Assembly (NCBI GenBank): GCA_045601445.1
Contig: JAZRZQ010000027.1
Location: 1 to 7,285, forward strand
Length of the DNA stretch: 7,285 nt
Source: RGIG5579 sp045601445
GTDB taxonomy: Bacteria > Bacillota > Clostridia > Oscillospirales > SIG627
Direction of reading: 5' to 3'
The notes under the pieces were generated by a model, which searched no databases, was not told the DNA's origin, and was given only the letters and a program-made list of their open reading frames with translations. Below, piece after piece: positions 1 to 5,728 of the stretch. The translations under genes were made by a program, and so were the position numbers. How positions within the stretch are numbered: position 1 is the first letter of the stretch; each line of letters opens with the position of its first letter.

Positions 1-612
1 AAATTTAAAATGTGACAGCTTTGTTCTGGATAGCAAAATTGTTCCAAAAACTAATATGTACCCCATCAGTGTGCCGATGCAGGCCACAGGAAACCAATAT
101 AACCCGTCCGTATACGCCGCACAGGTATATAAAAGTAAACAAATTGAAGAAAAACTTGTTACAGTAAAAACAAGCAATTTCTTCGACTTAAAAAACGATG
201 TAAAGGTCGGGATAAATGAGTAGGCACAAATGAGCGCAGTTAACACGATGAAGAACCAAGACAAAGTGTGGTTGACTGCAAGATTGCAAATAAAGCAGGT
301 CAGCAACGCAACAGCATAGGAGATAGTGGGAACCCAAAACCATGTGCCACGAATCACACGGAATTTCCGTGCTTCGTGCTTCATCTTTCGTGTGTCTGTG
401 TCTGTTGATGCGGTAATCAATTCGTGTTCGCTTATGTCAAGGACACAGCAAATATCGGAAATCAACGTAATGTCGGGATATGACACACCTCGCTCCCATT
501 TGCTCACCGCACCCTCGGTTACAAACAGCATTTCTGCTAAATCTTTTTGTGAGTAATTTTTCTCGGTTCGTTTGGCTTTTATGAACGAGCCGAATGTTTT
601 TTTATCAGTCAT
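1..612 (-). CDS. Xre-family HTH transcriptional regulator with C-terminal membrane domain (3' end outside window)
   Basis: The reading frame is open from an ATG at 612 to the left edge: 204 codons with no stop, so the C-terminus is missing. Residues about 8-62 form a Cro/C1-type helix-turn-helix (SFIKAKRTEKNYSQKDLAEM, then VTEGAVSKWERG and YPDITL), the usual signature of Xre regulators that bind a DNA operator. After a charged linker (about 70-88), four hydrophobic stretches follow, at about 91-113, 118-140, 147-166 and 171-194, so the protein is probably anchored in the membrane. This architecture is common in Clostridia; the signal sensed is generally unknown. The start is supported by GGAGGT at 621-626, 8 nt upstream. 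The gene follows the VOC gene by 134 nt but has its own promoter (634-662). Codons are AT-rich compared with genes further right. The DNA-binding call is secure; the regulon is not known. Local control of the VOC/TauE genes is inference. Confidence 0.88.
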   Translation of the reverse strand, partial: MTDKKTFGSFIKAKRTEKNYSQKDLAEMLFVTEGAVSKWERGVSYPDITLISDICCVLDISEHELITASTDTDTRKMKHEARKFRVIRGTWFWVPTISYAVALLTCFICNLAVNHTLSWFFIVLTALICAYSFIPTFTSFFKSKKLLVFTVTSFSSICLLLYTCAAYTDGLYWFPVACIGTLMGYILVFGTILLSRTKLSHFKF

Positions 613-633
613 GTCAGTGCACCTCCGTCCATC

Positions 634-662
634 ATTCTATGGCAAGCAAGGTTTGCCGTCAA
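634..662 (-). promoter_or_regulatory. Sigma-A promoter of the Xre-type regulator
   Basis: On the minus strand, TTGACG (657-662) and TAGAAT (634-639) are separated by exactly 17 nt. Each matches the sigma-70/sigma-A consensus at five of six positions. The predicted transcript would start near 627, leaving only about 15 nt before the ATG at 612, just enough for the GGAGGT. A dyad (GGCAA, 7 nt, TTGCC; 641-657) fills the spacer and could be an operator. Confidence 0.7.
641..657. promoter_or_regulatory. Putative operator dyad within the regulator's promoter spacer
   Basis: GGCAA and TTGCC arms (5 bp each, 7-nt centre) lie between the -35 and -10 of the regulator promoter. The position fits binding by a dimeric HTH protein, possibly autoregulation by the Xre protein. 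The arms are short, so chance is possible. Confidence 0.3.
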
Positions 663-746
663 TGGACTGTCAAGCCACCCCGTATTTTGATATGGCGGCG
701 TCAAATTCCAATTTATCTAACGGTTTGACTTATTGGAATATGTTGC

Positions 747-1109
747 TCACATCGGTGTCCCTACCTCGATCAGGTTGCCGTCCAAATCGTAGAATCGGAT
801 CACTCGTTGCCCCCAACTGTGTGTCATAAGGCGGTTTACGTATTCGATGTCGGGATATCGTTTCTCTAATTTTTCGATAAACGCCTCAATATCTTGCTCC
901 TCAAAATAGAGTTCGCAAGAGTTGCTCCCCAGAACAATATCTCTATCTAAAAACGATTTCCATATTTTCTCGTCCTGAAGGACAAGACCTTCCGTTAAGA
1001 TCATGTTGCCGTCGTTATCAAGCACCAAGTCTATACCGAATAAGTCGTGATAGAATTTTCTCGATTTTTCTATATCTTTAACAACGATCAGAACGTTCTT
1101 GAGTTTCAT
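747..1109 (-). CDS. VOC family (glyoxalase/bleomycin-resistance fold) protein
   Basis: The 120-residue protein is the normal length for a single-chain VOC protein built from two beta-alpha-beta-beta-beta modules. The first module opens with KNVLIVVKDIEKSRKFYHDLFGI. The second ends in the family's closing motif, SWGQRVIRFYDLDGNLIEVG (residues 98-117). Glu115 is at the position usually used as a metal ligand, but the N-terminal ligand position is Ile/Val rather than His, so metal-dependent catalysis is doubtful. Members range from glyoxalases and dioxygenases to drug-binding or immunity proteins; this one cannot be assigned a substrate. The start is supported by GGAG 7 nt upstream. It lies 57 nt after the TauE-type permease on the same strand and probably shares its transcript. 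A palindrome in that gap may regulate it. Confidence 0.9.
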   Translation of the reverse strand: MKLKNVLIVVKDIEKSRKFYHDLFGIDLVLDNDGNMILTEGLVLQDEKIWKSFLDRDIVLGSNSCELYFEEQDIEAFIEKLEKRYPDIEYVNRLMTHSWGQRVIRFYDLDGNLIEVGTPM

Positions 1110-1147
1110 ATCATTTCTCCACCAAATTCTTATTCACTCTCACCTAA

Positions 1148-1168
1148 AATGCGACTCTGAGTCGTATT
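1148..1168. repeat. 21-bp near-perfect palindrome at the TauE/VOC junction
   Basis: The core CGACTC-T-GAGTCG (1152-1164) is a perfect 6-bp-arm inverted repeat about one central base. The symmetry extends to 21 bp through three further A/T pairs, broken only by one G/T opposition at 1151/1165. It overlaps the TauE stop codon and lies 39 nt upstream of the VOC start. The tiny loop and lack of a T-run argue against a terminator, so a protein-binding operator is the likelier reading. A weak TTGTAA...TTTTAG pair brackets it with a 17-nt spacer. Confidence 0.6.
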
Positions 1169-1943
1169 ACAAAAAATTAACCGCCAAGATCACAATGCTC
1201 GTGACGATCATAACAACGCCGACCACACGGTTTAAGGTCTTTGCGTTAGATTTGTTAGCGATTTTTGCGGCAATTCTTGCCCACAGCAGAGTAAACACCA
1301 CGCACAGCACGAGGGAAAGTATATCGGGAACTCCACCGATCATAAAATGACTGATACCGCCTGTCAGAGCTGTAAACGCCATAATGAACACGCTTGTGCC
1401 GACTGCCAAATGCATCGGGTATCCGAGGAAAGAGGTCAGAACAAGAAGCAGCATCATTCCGCCGCCCGCGCCTGCAAAGCCACAAATAAATCCGACGATT
1501 ATGCCGCCGACGATCGCCTTAATTAGTCTGCTTTTCGGAGGACCTGCTTCCAACTGTTCTCTCGTCTTGTTTACCGGCTTTAAAATAAACCGCAATCCGA
1601 TGATAATCAATGCGATCTGCATCGTGCCGCTCATGGCTTGCTCGGGGAGAAAGCTTGCGACGAAGCTGCCGATCATCGTTACGATCAGAACGCTCACGAG
1701 CAGCGGCAAGCTCTTTTTAACGTCGAGGTTCCCGCTTTTCTTATAGGTATATGCGCTGATAAGGCTTGCCGAAACGTCGCTGATCAGTCCGATCCCCACC
1801 GCATCGTAGGCAGGAATACCCAAAAAGGTTATCAGCATAGGGCCGATAACGGCGGCGGCGCCCATACCGGCAAATCCCGTTCCGATGCCTGCGCCTGCTC
1901 CCGCAAGAAAACAAACGAGTATTTTTATTAAAATATCGCCCAT
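1167..1943 (-). CDS. TauE/SafE family (DUF81) membrane permease, sulfite/organic-anion exporter type
   Basis: The 258-residue, strongly hydrophobic protein is close to the usual 250-270 residues. It shows the family's internal duplication: AGAGAGIGTGFAGMGAAAVI with IPAYDAVGIGLISD (residues about 14-56), repeated as GFICGFAGAGGGMMLLLVL with YPMHLAVGTSVFIM (about 151-188). About eight membrane helices are expected, with a basic cytoplasmic loop at about 122-142 (KPVNKTREQLEAGPPKSRLI). Characterised relatives move sulfite, sulfoacetate, taurine-derived anions or other small organic acids; the substrate here cannot be read. The start is supported by GGAG about 8 nt upstream and by a strong promoter. 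It heads the TauE-VOC pair; linkage to the VOC gene suggests handling or export of a small reactive metabolite, which is inference. Confidence 0.92.
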   Translation of the reverse strand: MGDILIKILVCFLAGAGAGIGTGFAGMGAAAVIGPMLITFLGIPAYDAVGIGLISDVSASLISAYTYKKSGNLDVKKSLPLLVSVLIVTMIGSFVASFLPEQAMSGTMQIALIIIGLRFILKPVNKTREQLEAGPPKSRLIKAIVGGIIVGFICGFAGAGGGMMLLLVLTSFLGYPMHLAVGTSVFIMAFTALTGGISHFMIGGVPDILSLVLCVVFTLLWARIAAKIANKSNAKTLNRVVGVVMIVTSIVILAVNFL

Positions 1944-1981
1944 AATGTATCTCCATTAACTACTGATTTATCGTTGAGATT

Positions 1982-2010
1982 ATTATATCATTTTTCGCGT
2001 CTTTTCTCAA
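1982..2010 (-). promoter_or_regulatory. Sigma-A promoter of the TauE/VOC transcription unit
   Basis: On the minus strand, TTGAGA (2005-2010) and a perfect TATAAT (1982-1987) are separated by 17 nt. Transcription should start near 1975, giving a leader of about 32 nt before the permease ATG at 1943. No upstream gene reads through: a hairpin terminator lies at 2039-2081. Confidence 0.82.
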
Positions 2011-2038
2011 CTCCTTTTTCTTTGTTTAAGATAAACGT

Positions 2039-2081
2039 AAAAGCCGCTGCGGTGGAGAAGTCCATCTCAGCGGCTTTTTTT
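2039..2081. terminator. Intrinsic terminator downstream of the short frame at 2080-2490
   Basis: The arms AAAAGCCGCTG (2039-2049) and CAGCGGCTTTT (2068-2078) pair perfectly over 11 bp. Above a 3x3 internal loop is a second small stem, TGGA-GAAG-TCCA. For minus-strand transcripts the stem is followed by a short T-run (four T). On the plus strand seven T follow (2075-2081). It separates the hydrolase/short-frame unit from the TauE promoter. Confidence 0.75.
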
Positions 2082-2322
2082 ATCTTTTCTTATAAATGAC
2101 AAGCTCGGGATTTTCGCCGTTTTCCTCGTAGGTGCAGATGAGGATGAAGTCCATATTGGCGACGATGCCGAAGCATCGGTCTCCGCCGAATTCGCATTCG
2201 AGCTGATTTCCCAGATAGGTGGCGTTATCGTCGAGGAATTTGACGGTCTTGCCGTTTGGCAGGCGGTATTCGAGGTTGACGTAGCCGCCCACGAGCGCGT
2301 TGAGTTTTTCAAGCTTCGGCAT
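2080..2322 (-). CDS. Small hypothetical protein (80 residues from the first ATG; start uncertain, possibly a truncated gene)
   Basis: I do not recognise this protein. From the only in-frame ATG (2322) it is MPKLEKLNALVGGYVNLEYR, then a beta-rich, soluble segment with LPNGKTVKFLDDNATYLG and an acidic stretch ending in ELVIYKKR. No signal peptide or membrane helix is seen. The start is doubtful: AGAAGGA directly abuts the ATG with no spacing, and the same frame stays open for 56 more codons to 2490 with protein-like, helical, charged sequence. It lies downstream of the hydrolase-like gene and ends in the hairpin terminator at 2039-2081, so it is probably the last member of that transcript. It could be a small gene, a gene with an unusual start, or the 3' part of a gene that lost its 5' end. 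Confidence 0.5.
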   Translation of the reverse strand: MPKLEKLNALVGGYVNLEYRLPNGKTVKFLDDNATYLGNQLECEFGGDRCFGIVANMDFILICTYEENGENPELVIYKKR

Positions 2323-2490
2323 TCCTTCTACACCAAGGGCGTTGATCTCATCGATCAGTTTACGCTTAAATTCTTCAAACTTGCCGCCATCGTCAAGGCG
2401 CTGGAGCGCGGCTTTTTGGAAGGCTTCTTCCCTTTGGAATTTCCCAAGCTTGAAATCAGAGACGATACGGGGATGATCCGTTTCTTGGAT
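2323..2490 (-). other. In-frame, start-less upstream extension of the small hypothetical gene
   Basis: These 56 codons are open in the same frame and end at a TAA (2491-2493). The translation includes FKLGKFQREEAFQKAALQRL and KFEEFKRKLIDEINALGVEG, which looks like a genuine amphipathic, charged helical segment rather than antisense noise. No ATG, GTG or TTG occurs in frame, and no ATG occurs on the minus strand in any frame between about 2410 and 2546. This suggests a gene whose 5' end was lost or frameshifted, a non-canonical start such as ATC, or a sequencing or assembly fault. Confidence 0.4.
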
Positions 2491-2546
2491 TTAGAATCGC
2501 AAGCACCCAATCAGATCTTTTGCGAGACAAAAAGCGATCTTACGGA

Positions 2547-3986
2547 TCAATCGTAGGTGATGCAGGAGCGCCAAGAGACCTTGCGAAGAATTTCGCTCTC
2601 CGGCTCGGCACAGCTCCAGAACATTTGCGCGCAGAGCGCTTGGGGCAGATAGATGCCGCCGTCAAAGGTGCCTGCAATGCAAAGGTTGACCTCTCCTAAC
2701 TTGCACGATTGGACGTGGCGGAGCATCTGCGCCGCGCGAGGGAGATTTTGCATCCAATAGCCCAAAAAGATTCTCCACGAGTTGGCTCGGACGGCACGGT
2801 CGTGCCGCGCGATCTCGGCCGCGTTTTCGCCCATCACGTAAGGGCCGCTCTGATAGACGAATTTTTTCCAATCCAGCATCATCACACCCTTGAACACGAG
2901 TCCGACGCCCTTGCCGCCGCGCAACTCCAAGAGCTTTTTGGTAAAGTCGAGCGTTTCGGAAAAGCGATCCTCGTCGGTCACGTAGGGCGGATAATGATAC
3001 GGGAACTGTCCGCAATCTTCCCAAAGGATCTCAATGCGAGGATCGACGCGGGCAATGTCCTCGAGCCGATGGCGAACGGAGGTTGCATGCAGGCCGAACA
3101 CAAGGCGAAGCGAGGGGGTGATCTGCCAGAGGGCTTGAGCGACGTCGTTGACAAAATCCGTCACCATTGCGCTGATCAGCTTGCCGCCGACGCTCTCGTC
3201 CTTGCGCTCGGTAAAGGATTGAAAATAAATGCCGTCACAGCCGAGCTTTTCATAGCTCTCGCGATATTCGCTCACAACCCTCTCTTTGACTGCTTGAAGG
3301 TCTTCCTCGGTAATGCTGTCCTTTTTGCCGACCTCTTTCCAGCCCCAGCTATATCCCAAAACGACCGTGATGCCGTAGGAATGAGCGTAGGAGATGACAT
3401 CCTCGACGTTGAGCGGAACGTAATCGTTCCACAAAAACAGCTCGTTCAAGCGAAGTCTTGCCATATTGTCGATGTACGCGCGATAATCGTTGATGGAGTG
3501 TCCCCAGGTGAAAACGCTTCTTTTTTTATGATCGGGCGTTTGGGCACTCTGATATTCGGGCAAGGGAGAATCGAAGATCAGATCGGGCATACGGTTCGAG
3601 CCGCCCTTGGGAGCATTCGCGGGGATGTAATCGTCCAAAAAGCTGACGGCGGCGTAGAAGAGCTGCTGCGGCGCGCGGGCCGTCAGGATCACAAAGCTCC
3701 CCTCTTCGTTTTCGGGATTTCGGATGACCTTGACCAAAAATCCGTCCTCGGGAACCTCGTCGGCAGAAACCAGCTTGCGGATGGAAGCGCTGTCCTGATA
3801 ACACCCGACGAAAACGGCGCTTGGCGGAACGGCGCTTCCTTCCTTCTCGCAGGGCAAGACGTGGATGCGATACACACCCGATTCCCGAATCAAATATTTT
3901 CCAAGCTCCTTGGACAAAAGATGAACCGTTCTCTTGTGAATGCCCTCGTAGCTTGCGTAAAGGATCTTCCAATCGGTTTGTTTCAT
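2547..3986 (-). CDS. Uncharacterised glycoside-hydrolase-like protein (GH20/GH67-like domain 2 plus TIM barrel)
   Basis: The 479 residues have no signal peptide, so it is probably cytoplasmic. Residues about 1-125 resemble the alpha/beta 'domain 2' that precedes the barrel in hexosaminidases and alpha-glucuronidases (AVFVGCYQDS, then GFLVKVI, FVILTARAPQQLFYAAVSFL). From about 157 a TIM-barrel-like part begins with RSVFTWGHSINDYRAYIDNM, then LNELFLWNDYVPLN and YGITVVLGYSWGW. Candidate active-site segments are CDGIYFQSFTE (Asp251, Glu260), LRLVFGLHATS and EILWEDCGQFPY (Glu323, Asp324), followed by LVFKGVMMLDW and AGTFDGGIYLP. The canonical GH20 Asp-Glu pair is not evident, so the reaction and sugar are unknown; glycosidase activity is inference. 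The start has GGAGGT 7 nt upstream and a promoter at 4015-4043. It is divergent from the DUF6512 gene. Confidence 0.62.
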   Translation of the reverse strand: MKQTDWKILYASYEGIHKRTVHLLSKELGKYLIRESGVYRIHVLPCEKEGSAVPPSAVFVGCYQDSASIRKLVSADEVPEDGFLVKVIRNPENEEGSFVILTARAPQQLFYAAVSFLDDYIPANAPKGGSNRMPDLIFDSPLPEYQSAQTPDHKKRSVFTWGHSINDYRAYIDNMARLRLNELFLWNDYVPLNVEDVISYAHSYGITVVLGYSWGWKEVGKKDSITEEDLQAVKERVVSEYRESYEKLGCDGIYFQSFTERKDESVGGKLISAMVTDFVNDVAQALWQITPSLRLVFGLHATSVRHRLEDIARVDPRIEILWEDCGQFPYHYPPYVTDEDRFSETLDFTKKLLELRGGKGVGLVFKGVMMLDWKKFVYQSGPYVMGENAAEIARHDRAVRANSWRIFLGYWMQNLPRAAQMLRHVQSCKLGEVNLCIAGTFDGGIYLPQALCAQMFWSCAEPESEILRKVSWRSCITYD

Positions 3987-4014
3987 TCAAAGCACCTCCG
4001 TTGTTTCTGTACTC

Positions 4015-4043
4015 ATTATAACAAGAATCGCCTGAGAATGCAA
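4015..4043 (-). promoter_or_regulatory. Sigma-A promoter of the glycoside-hydrolase-like gene
   Basis: On the minus strand, TTGCAT (4038-4043) and a perfect TATAAT (4015-4020) are separated by 17 nt, with a TG one base upstream of the -10 (extended -10). Transcription should start near 4008, about 22 nt before the ATG at 3986. No comparably clear plus-strand promoter for the divergent DUF6512 gene is visible in 4021-4148. Confidence 0.82.
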
Positions 4044-4136
4044 GCCGCGATTGGCAATCAAAAGCGGCTCAGTTTTCTCTCTGAAGCATTTTTTCGGAAT
4101 CATCCCCCGAGCGGATGCATAGGATCGAAAAAAAAC

Positions 4137-4141
4137 GGAGG
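4137..4141 (+). promoter_or_regulatory. Ribosome binding site that fixes the start of the DUF6512-type gene
   Basis: GGAGG ends 7 nt before the ATG at 4149. This fixes the start, because the same frame is open upstream to 2709 only as the antisense of the hydrolase-like gene. Confidence 0.85.
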
Positions 4142-4148
4142 AATCGGT

Positions 4149-4676
4149 ATGAAACAGCAAGATCTGCGGCTGTGGCAATTTTGCGGATTTGCCTTCACGA
4201 GCATCGGGGGAACACTCCTTCATTTTTTGTACGACCTGACGGGCCAAAGCACCGTCAGCGCCTTGATCTCGGGCGTGAACGAATCCACCTGGGAGCACAT
4301 GAAGCTGCTCTTTTTCCCGCTTCTTTTCTTCGCCGTGGCGGAAGCGATCGCTTTTCGCGAAAAAAAGGGCTTTGCTTGGGTCAAGCTTGCGGGAACGGTG
4401 GCGGGGCTTGTCTTCATTCCCGTTTTGTTCTATACCGCAAACGGCGCGTTCGGGAAAACACCGGATTGGTTTAATATCCTGATCTTTTTTCTGTCGGCCG
4501 CCTTGGTCTTTCTTCTTGAAACGCGACTGTTCGAGCGGGACGCCGTGCCCCTTTGCTGTGAATGGCTCGCGTGGGTCGTTTTTCTTTTGATCGGCCTTCT
4601 CTTCGTGCTCTTTACCTTTTTCCCGCCGAGCCTTCCGCTGTTTTGCGACCCGATCAGCGGAAAAGTCGGCCGATAG
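4149..4676 (+). CDS. DUF6512-type integral membrane protein
   Basis: This 175-residue protein has five predicted membrane helices, at about 8-28, 52-70, 76-97, 107-126 and 137-158. Its hallmark is a polar motif between helices 1 and 2, GVNESTWEHMKLLFFP (Asn44, Glu45, Trp48, Glu49, His50, Lys52), preceded by GGTLLHFLYDLTG and closed by FFPPSLPLFCDP near the C-terminus. From memory this pattern matches the DUF6512 family found in Clostridia, whose function is unknown. The conserved Glu/His/Lys cluster so close to the bilayer suggests a metal site or catalytic centre, but nothing proves it. It is monocistronic: divergent from the hydrolase-like gene and closed by the shared terminator at 4676-4718. 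The length looks complete. Confidence 0.82.
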   Translation: MKQQDLRLWQFCGFAFTSIGGTLLHFLYDLTGQSTVSALISGVNESTWEHMKLLFFPLLFFAVAEAIAFREKKGFAWVKLAGTVAGLVFIPVLFYTANGAFGKTPDWFNILIFFLSAALVFLLETRLFERDAVPLCCEWLAWVVFLLIGLLFVLFTFFPPSLPLFCDPISGKVGR

Positions 4677-4718
4677 CAAAAAATACCGAGAGCACCCTTG
4701 TCTCTCGGTATTTTTTGC
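4676..4718. terminator. Bidirectional intrinsic terminator between convergent genes
   Basis: A perfect 17-bp inverted repeat (4676-4692 with 4702-4718) encloses a 9-nt loop. The core TACCGAGAG/CTCTCGGTA is flanked by A6 on one side and T6 on the other, so it works as a hairpin plus U-run in both directions. It closes the DUF6512 gene (whose stop codon overlaps its first base) and the aldo/keto reductase gene, which ends at 4727. Confidence 0.93.
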
Positions 4719-4726
4719 AGTAACGG

Positions 4727-5671
4727 TCAAGCAAGCTCTCCGAGCACCTCGGCGATCTCTTCACGGGGAAGAACGAGGTCCGCGCCAAGCATCGAATCCC
4801 GCACCTGCTCGACCCTGCTCGGGCCGATGATGGCAAACATTTCGGGGTCGGAGCGGGAGATCATCAGCGCGCACACCAGCGAGGCAACACTGCACGAATG
4901 GCTCTCGGCAAGCGATACGATCTTCTTTAGTCGGCGCTCGTTCTCCTCGCACCAGAAGCGAGCCTTCGCCTTGGAAGAGAGCATCTCAACGCCGCCCTGT
5001 GCCATTTTGGAGAAAAAGCCCTTTGCCTGTGCGCTGTAACAGACCAGCGGGATCTTTTGCTCGCGGCAAAAGGCCACCTCGCGTTCCGTAACGTCACGAA
5101 CGACGGGATCGGTCTTGCTTTCGGGATTGACCACGGCAGGGCTGTAACGCACCTGAAGCGCCTCAAAGCCCTTCTGTCCGCTTTGTTTGGCGTAGGCATT
5201 GGCCGCCGCAAAGCGCTCGTTCGTCCAATTCGAAGCGCCGAAGCGCAAGATTTTTCCCTCGCGGCAGAAGAGATTCATCGCATCCACGACCTCTTCCGCA
5301 GGCACACTCTCATCGTCCCAATGGATCCAGTAGAAATTAACGTTCTCCTGCCCGAGTGCGCGCAGGCTTGACTCCAGATCCTCTCGAAGCTCGGCGGGAT
5401 GAATGCGCGGTGTGGCCGTTCCTGCAAGCGGATAGCCTCCCTTGGTGGAGACAAATACCTCGGGATGTCGCCGTGAGCGCATCCACTCTCCGATGATCTC
5501 TTCCGACGCACCGAGTGAATAGGACCGCGCGGTGTCCAGATGTGTGCCGCCGCAAGCGACGAATTCATCCATCAGAGCAAAGGACTCCTCCTTGGTGTTG
5601 GAGGATCCGAAATAGGTCGTTCCGAGCAAAAGCTTGGAGCCGTGTTTTCCAAATGCACTTGCGTATCTCAT
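4727..5671 (-). CDS. Aldo/keto reductase
   Basis: This 314-residue, cytosolic NAD(P)H-dependent oxidoreductase has the (beta/alpha)8 fold and reduces carbonyls of sugars or small aldehydes; the substrate is not readable. The catalytic tetrad is intact: Asp46 and Tyr51 in GTHLDTARSYSLGASEE, Lys77 in VSTKGGY, His117 in YWIHWDD. Further family marks are ILRFGASNW (strand 5 region), PLVCYSAQAKGFFS and the cofactor phosphate-binding loop AIIGPSRVEQV near the C-terminus. I chose the ATG at 5671 because GGAAAGGA lies 7 nt upstream and the next residues, MRYASAFG, fit the family's N-terminus. An upstream in-frame ATG at 5710 has no comparable site. It has its own promoter (5729-5757), sits just past the terminator of the solute-binding protein, and ends at the bidirectional terminator, so it is probably monocistronic. 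Confidence 0.94.
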   Translation of the reverse strand: MRYASAFGKHGSKLLLGTTYFGSSNTKEESFALMDEFVACGGTHLDTARSYSLGASEEIIGEWMRSRRHPEVFVSTKGGYPLAGTATPRIHPAELREDLESSLRALGQENVNFYWIHWDDESVPAEEVVDAMNLFCREGKILRFGASNWTNERFAAANAYAKQSGQKGFEALQVRYSPAVVNPESKTDPVVRDVTEREVAFCREQKIPLVCYSAQAKGFFSKMAQGGVEMLSSKAKARFWCEENERRLKKIVSLAESHSCSVASLVCALMISRSDPEMFAIIGPSRVEQVRDSMLGADLVLPREEIAEVLGELA

Positions 5672-5678
5672 TGAATAT

Positions 5679-5686
5679 TCCTTTCC
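5679..5686 (-). promoter_or_regulatory. Ribosome binding site that fixes the aldo/keto reductase start
   Basis: On the minus strand GGAAAGGA is followed by 7 nt and the ATG at 5671. It favours that start over the in-frame ATG 39 nt upstream. Confidence 0.75.
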
Positions 5687-5728
5687 GTGTCGCTCTCGGT
5701 ACAGAGCCATCTTCGATCCGTTTTTTTC

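Larger units (their letters stand above)
613..746 (-). other. Intergenic region between VOC and regulator genes
   Basis: It holds the regulator's promoter, dyad and ribosome site. On the minus strand a start-less 19-codon open run (VKPLDKLEFDAAISKYGVA, then stop) lies in the half nearer the VOC gene. It could be a remnant of a lost gene, but it is too short to judge. Confidence 0.3.

Noticed and set aside
326..829. Two plus-strand frames (326-556, 572-829) opposite the regulator and VOC genes
   Set aside because: They are antisense to well-supported genes, lack ribosome sites and show no domain-like sequence.
2514..2540. Imperfect inverted repeat (AGATC...GATCT with partly paired CTTTT/AAAAG) after the hydrolase stop
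   Set aside because: The stem has a bulge, is AT-rich and has no T-run, so it is not a convincing terminator.
2100..2553. Plus-strand open run opposite the small hypothetical gene, ending at a TAG at 2553-2555
   Set aside because: It is the mirror frame of the minus-strand coding sequence and has no start codon in its left half. The minus-strand translation reads more like a protein, though the part at 2323-2490 remains less certain.
2709..4148. Long plus-strand open frame that would extend the DUF6512 protein by 480 residues
   Set aside because: It is exactly antisense to the hydrolase-like gene and in mirror frame, its translation looks like no protein family, and the DUF6512 gene has its own GGAGG site and ATG at 4149.
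3987..4730. Minus-strand frame of 247 codons opposite the DUF6512 gene
   Set aside because: The translation is very rich in Lys, Arg, Glu and Gln, with no recognisable domain; it is the mirror of the hydrophobic membrane protein and covers the terminator and the hydrolase promoter.
5672..5710. Upstream in-frame ATG (5710) as start of the aldo/keto reductase
   Set aside because: It would add MALYRERHGKEYS, which does not fit the family, and would place the ribosome site GGAAAGGA inside the coding region. The ATG at 5671 is correctly spaced.
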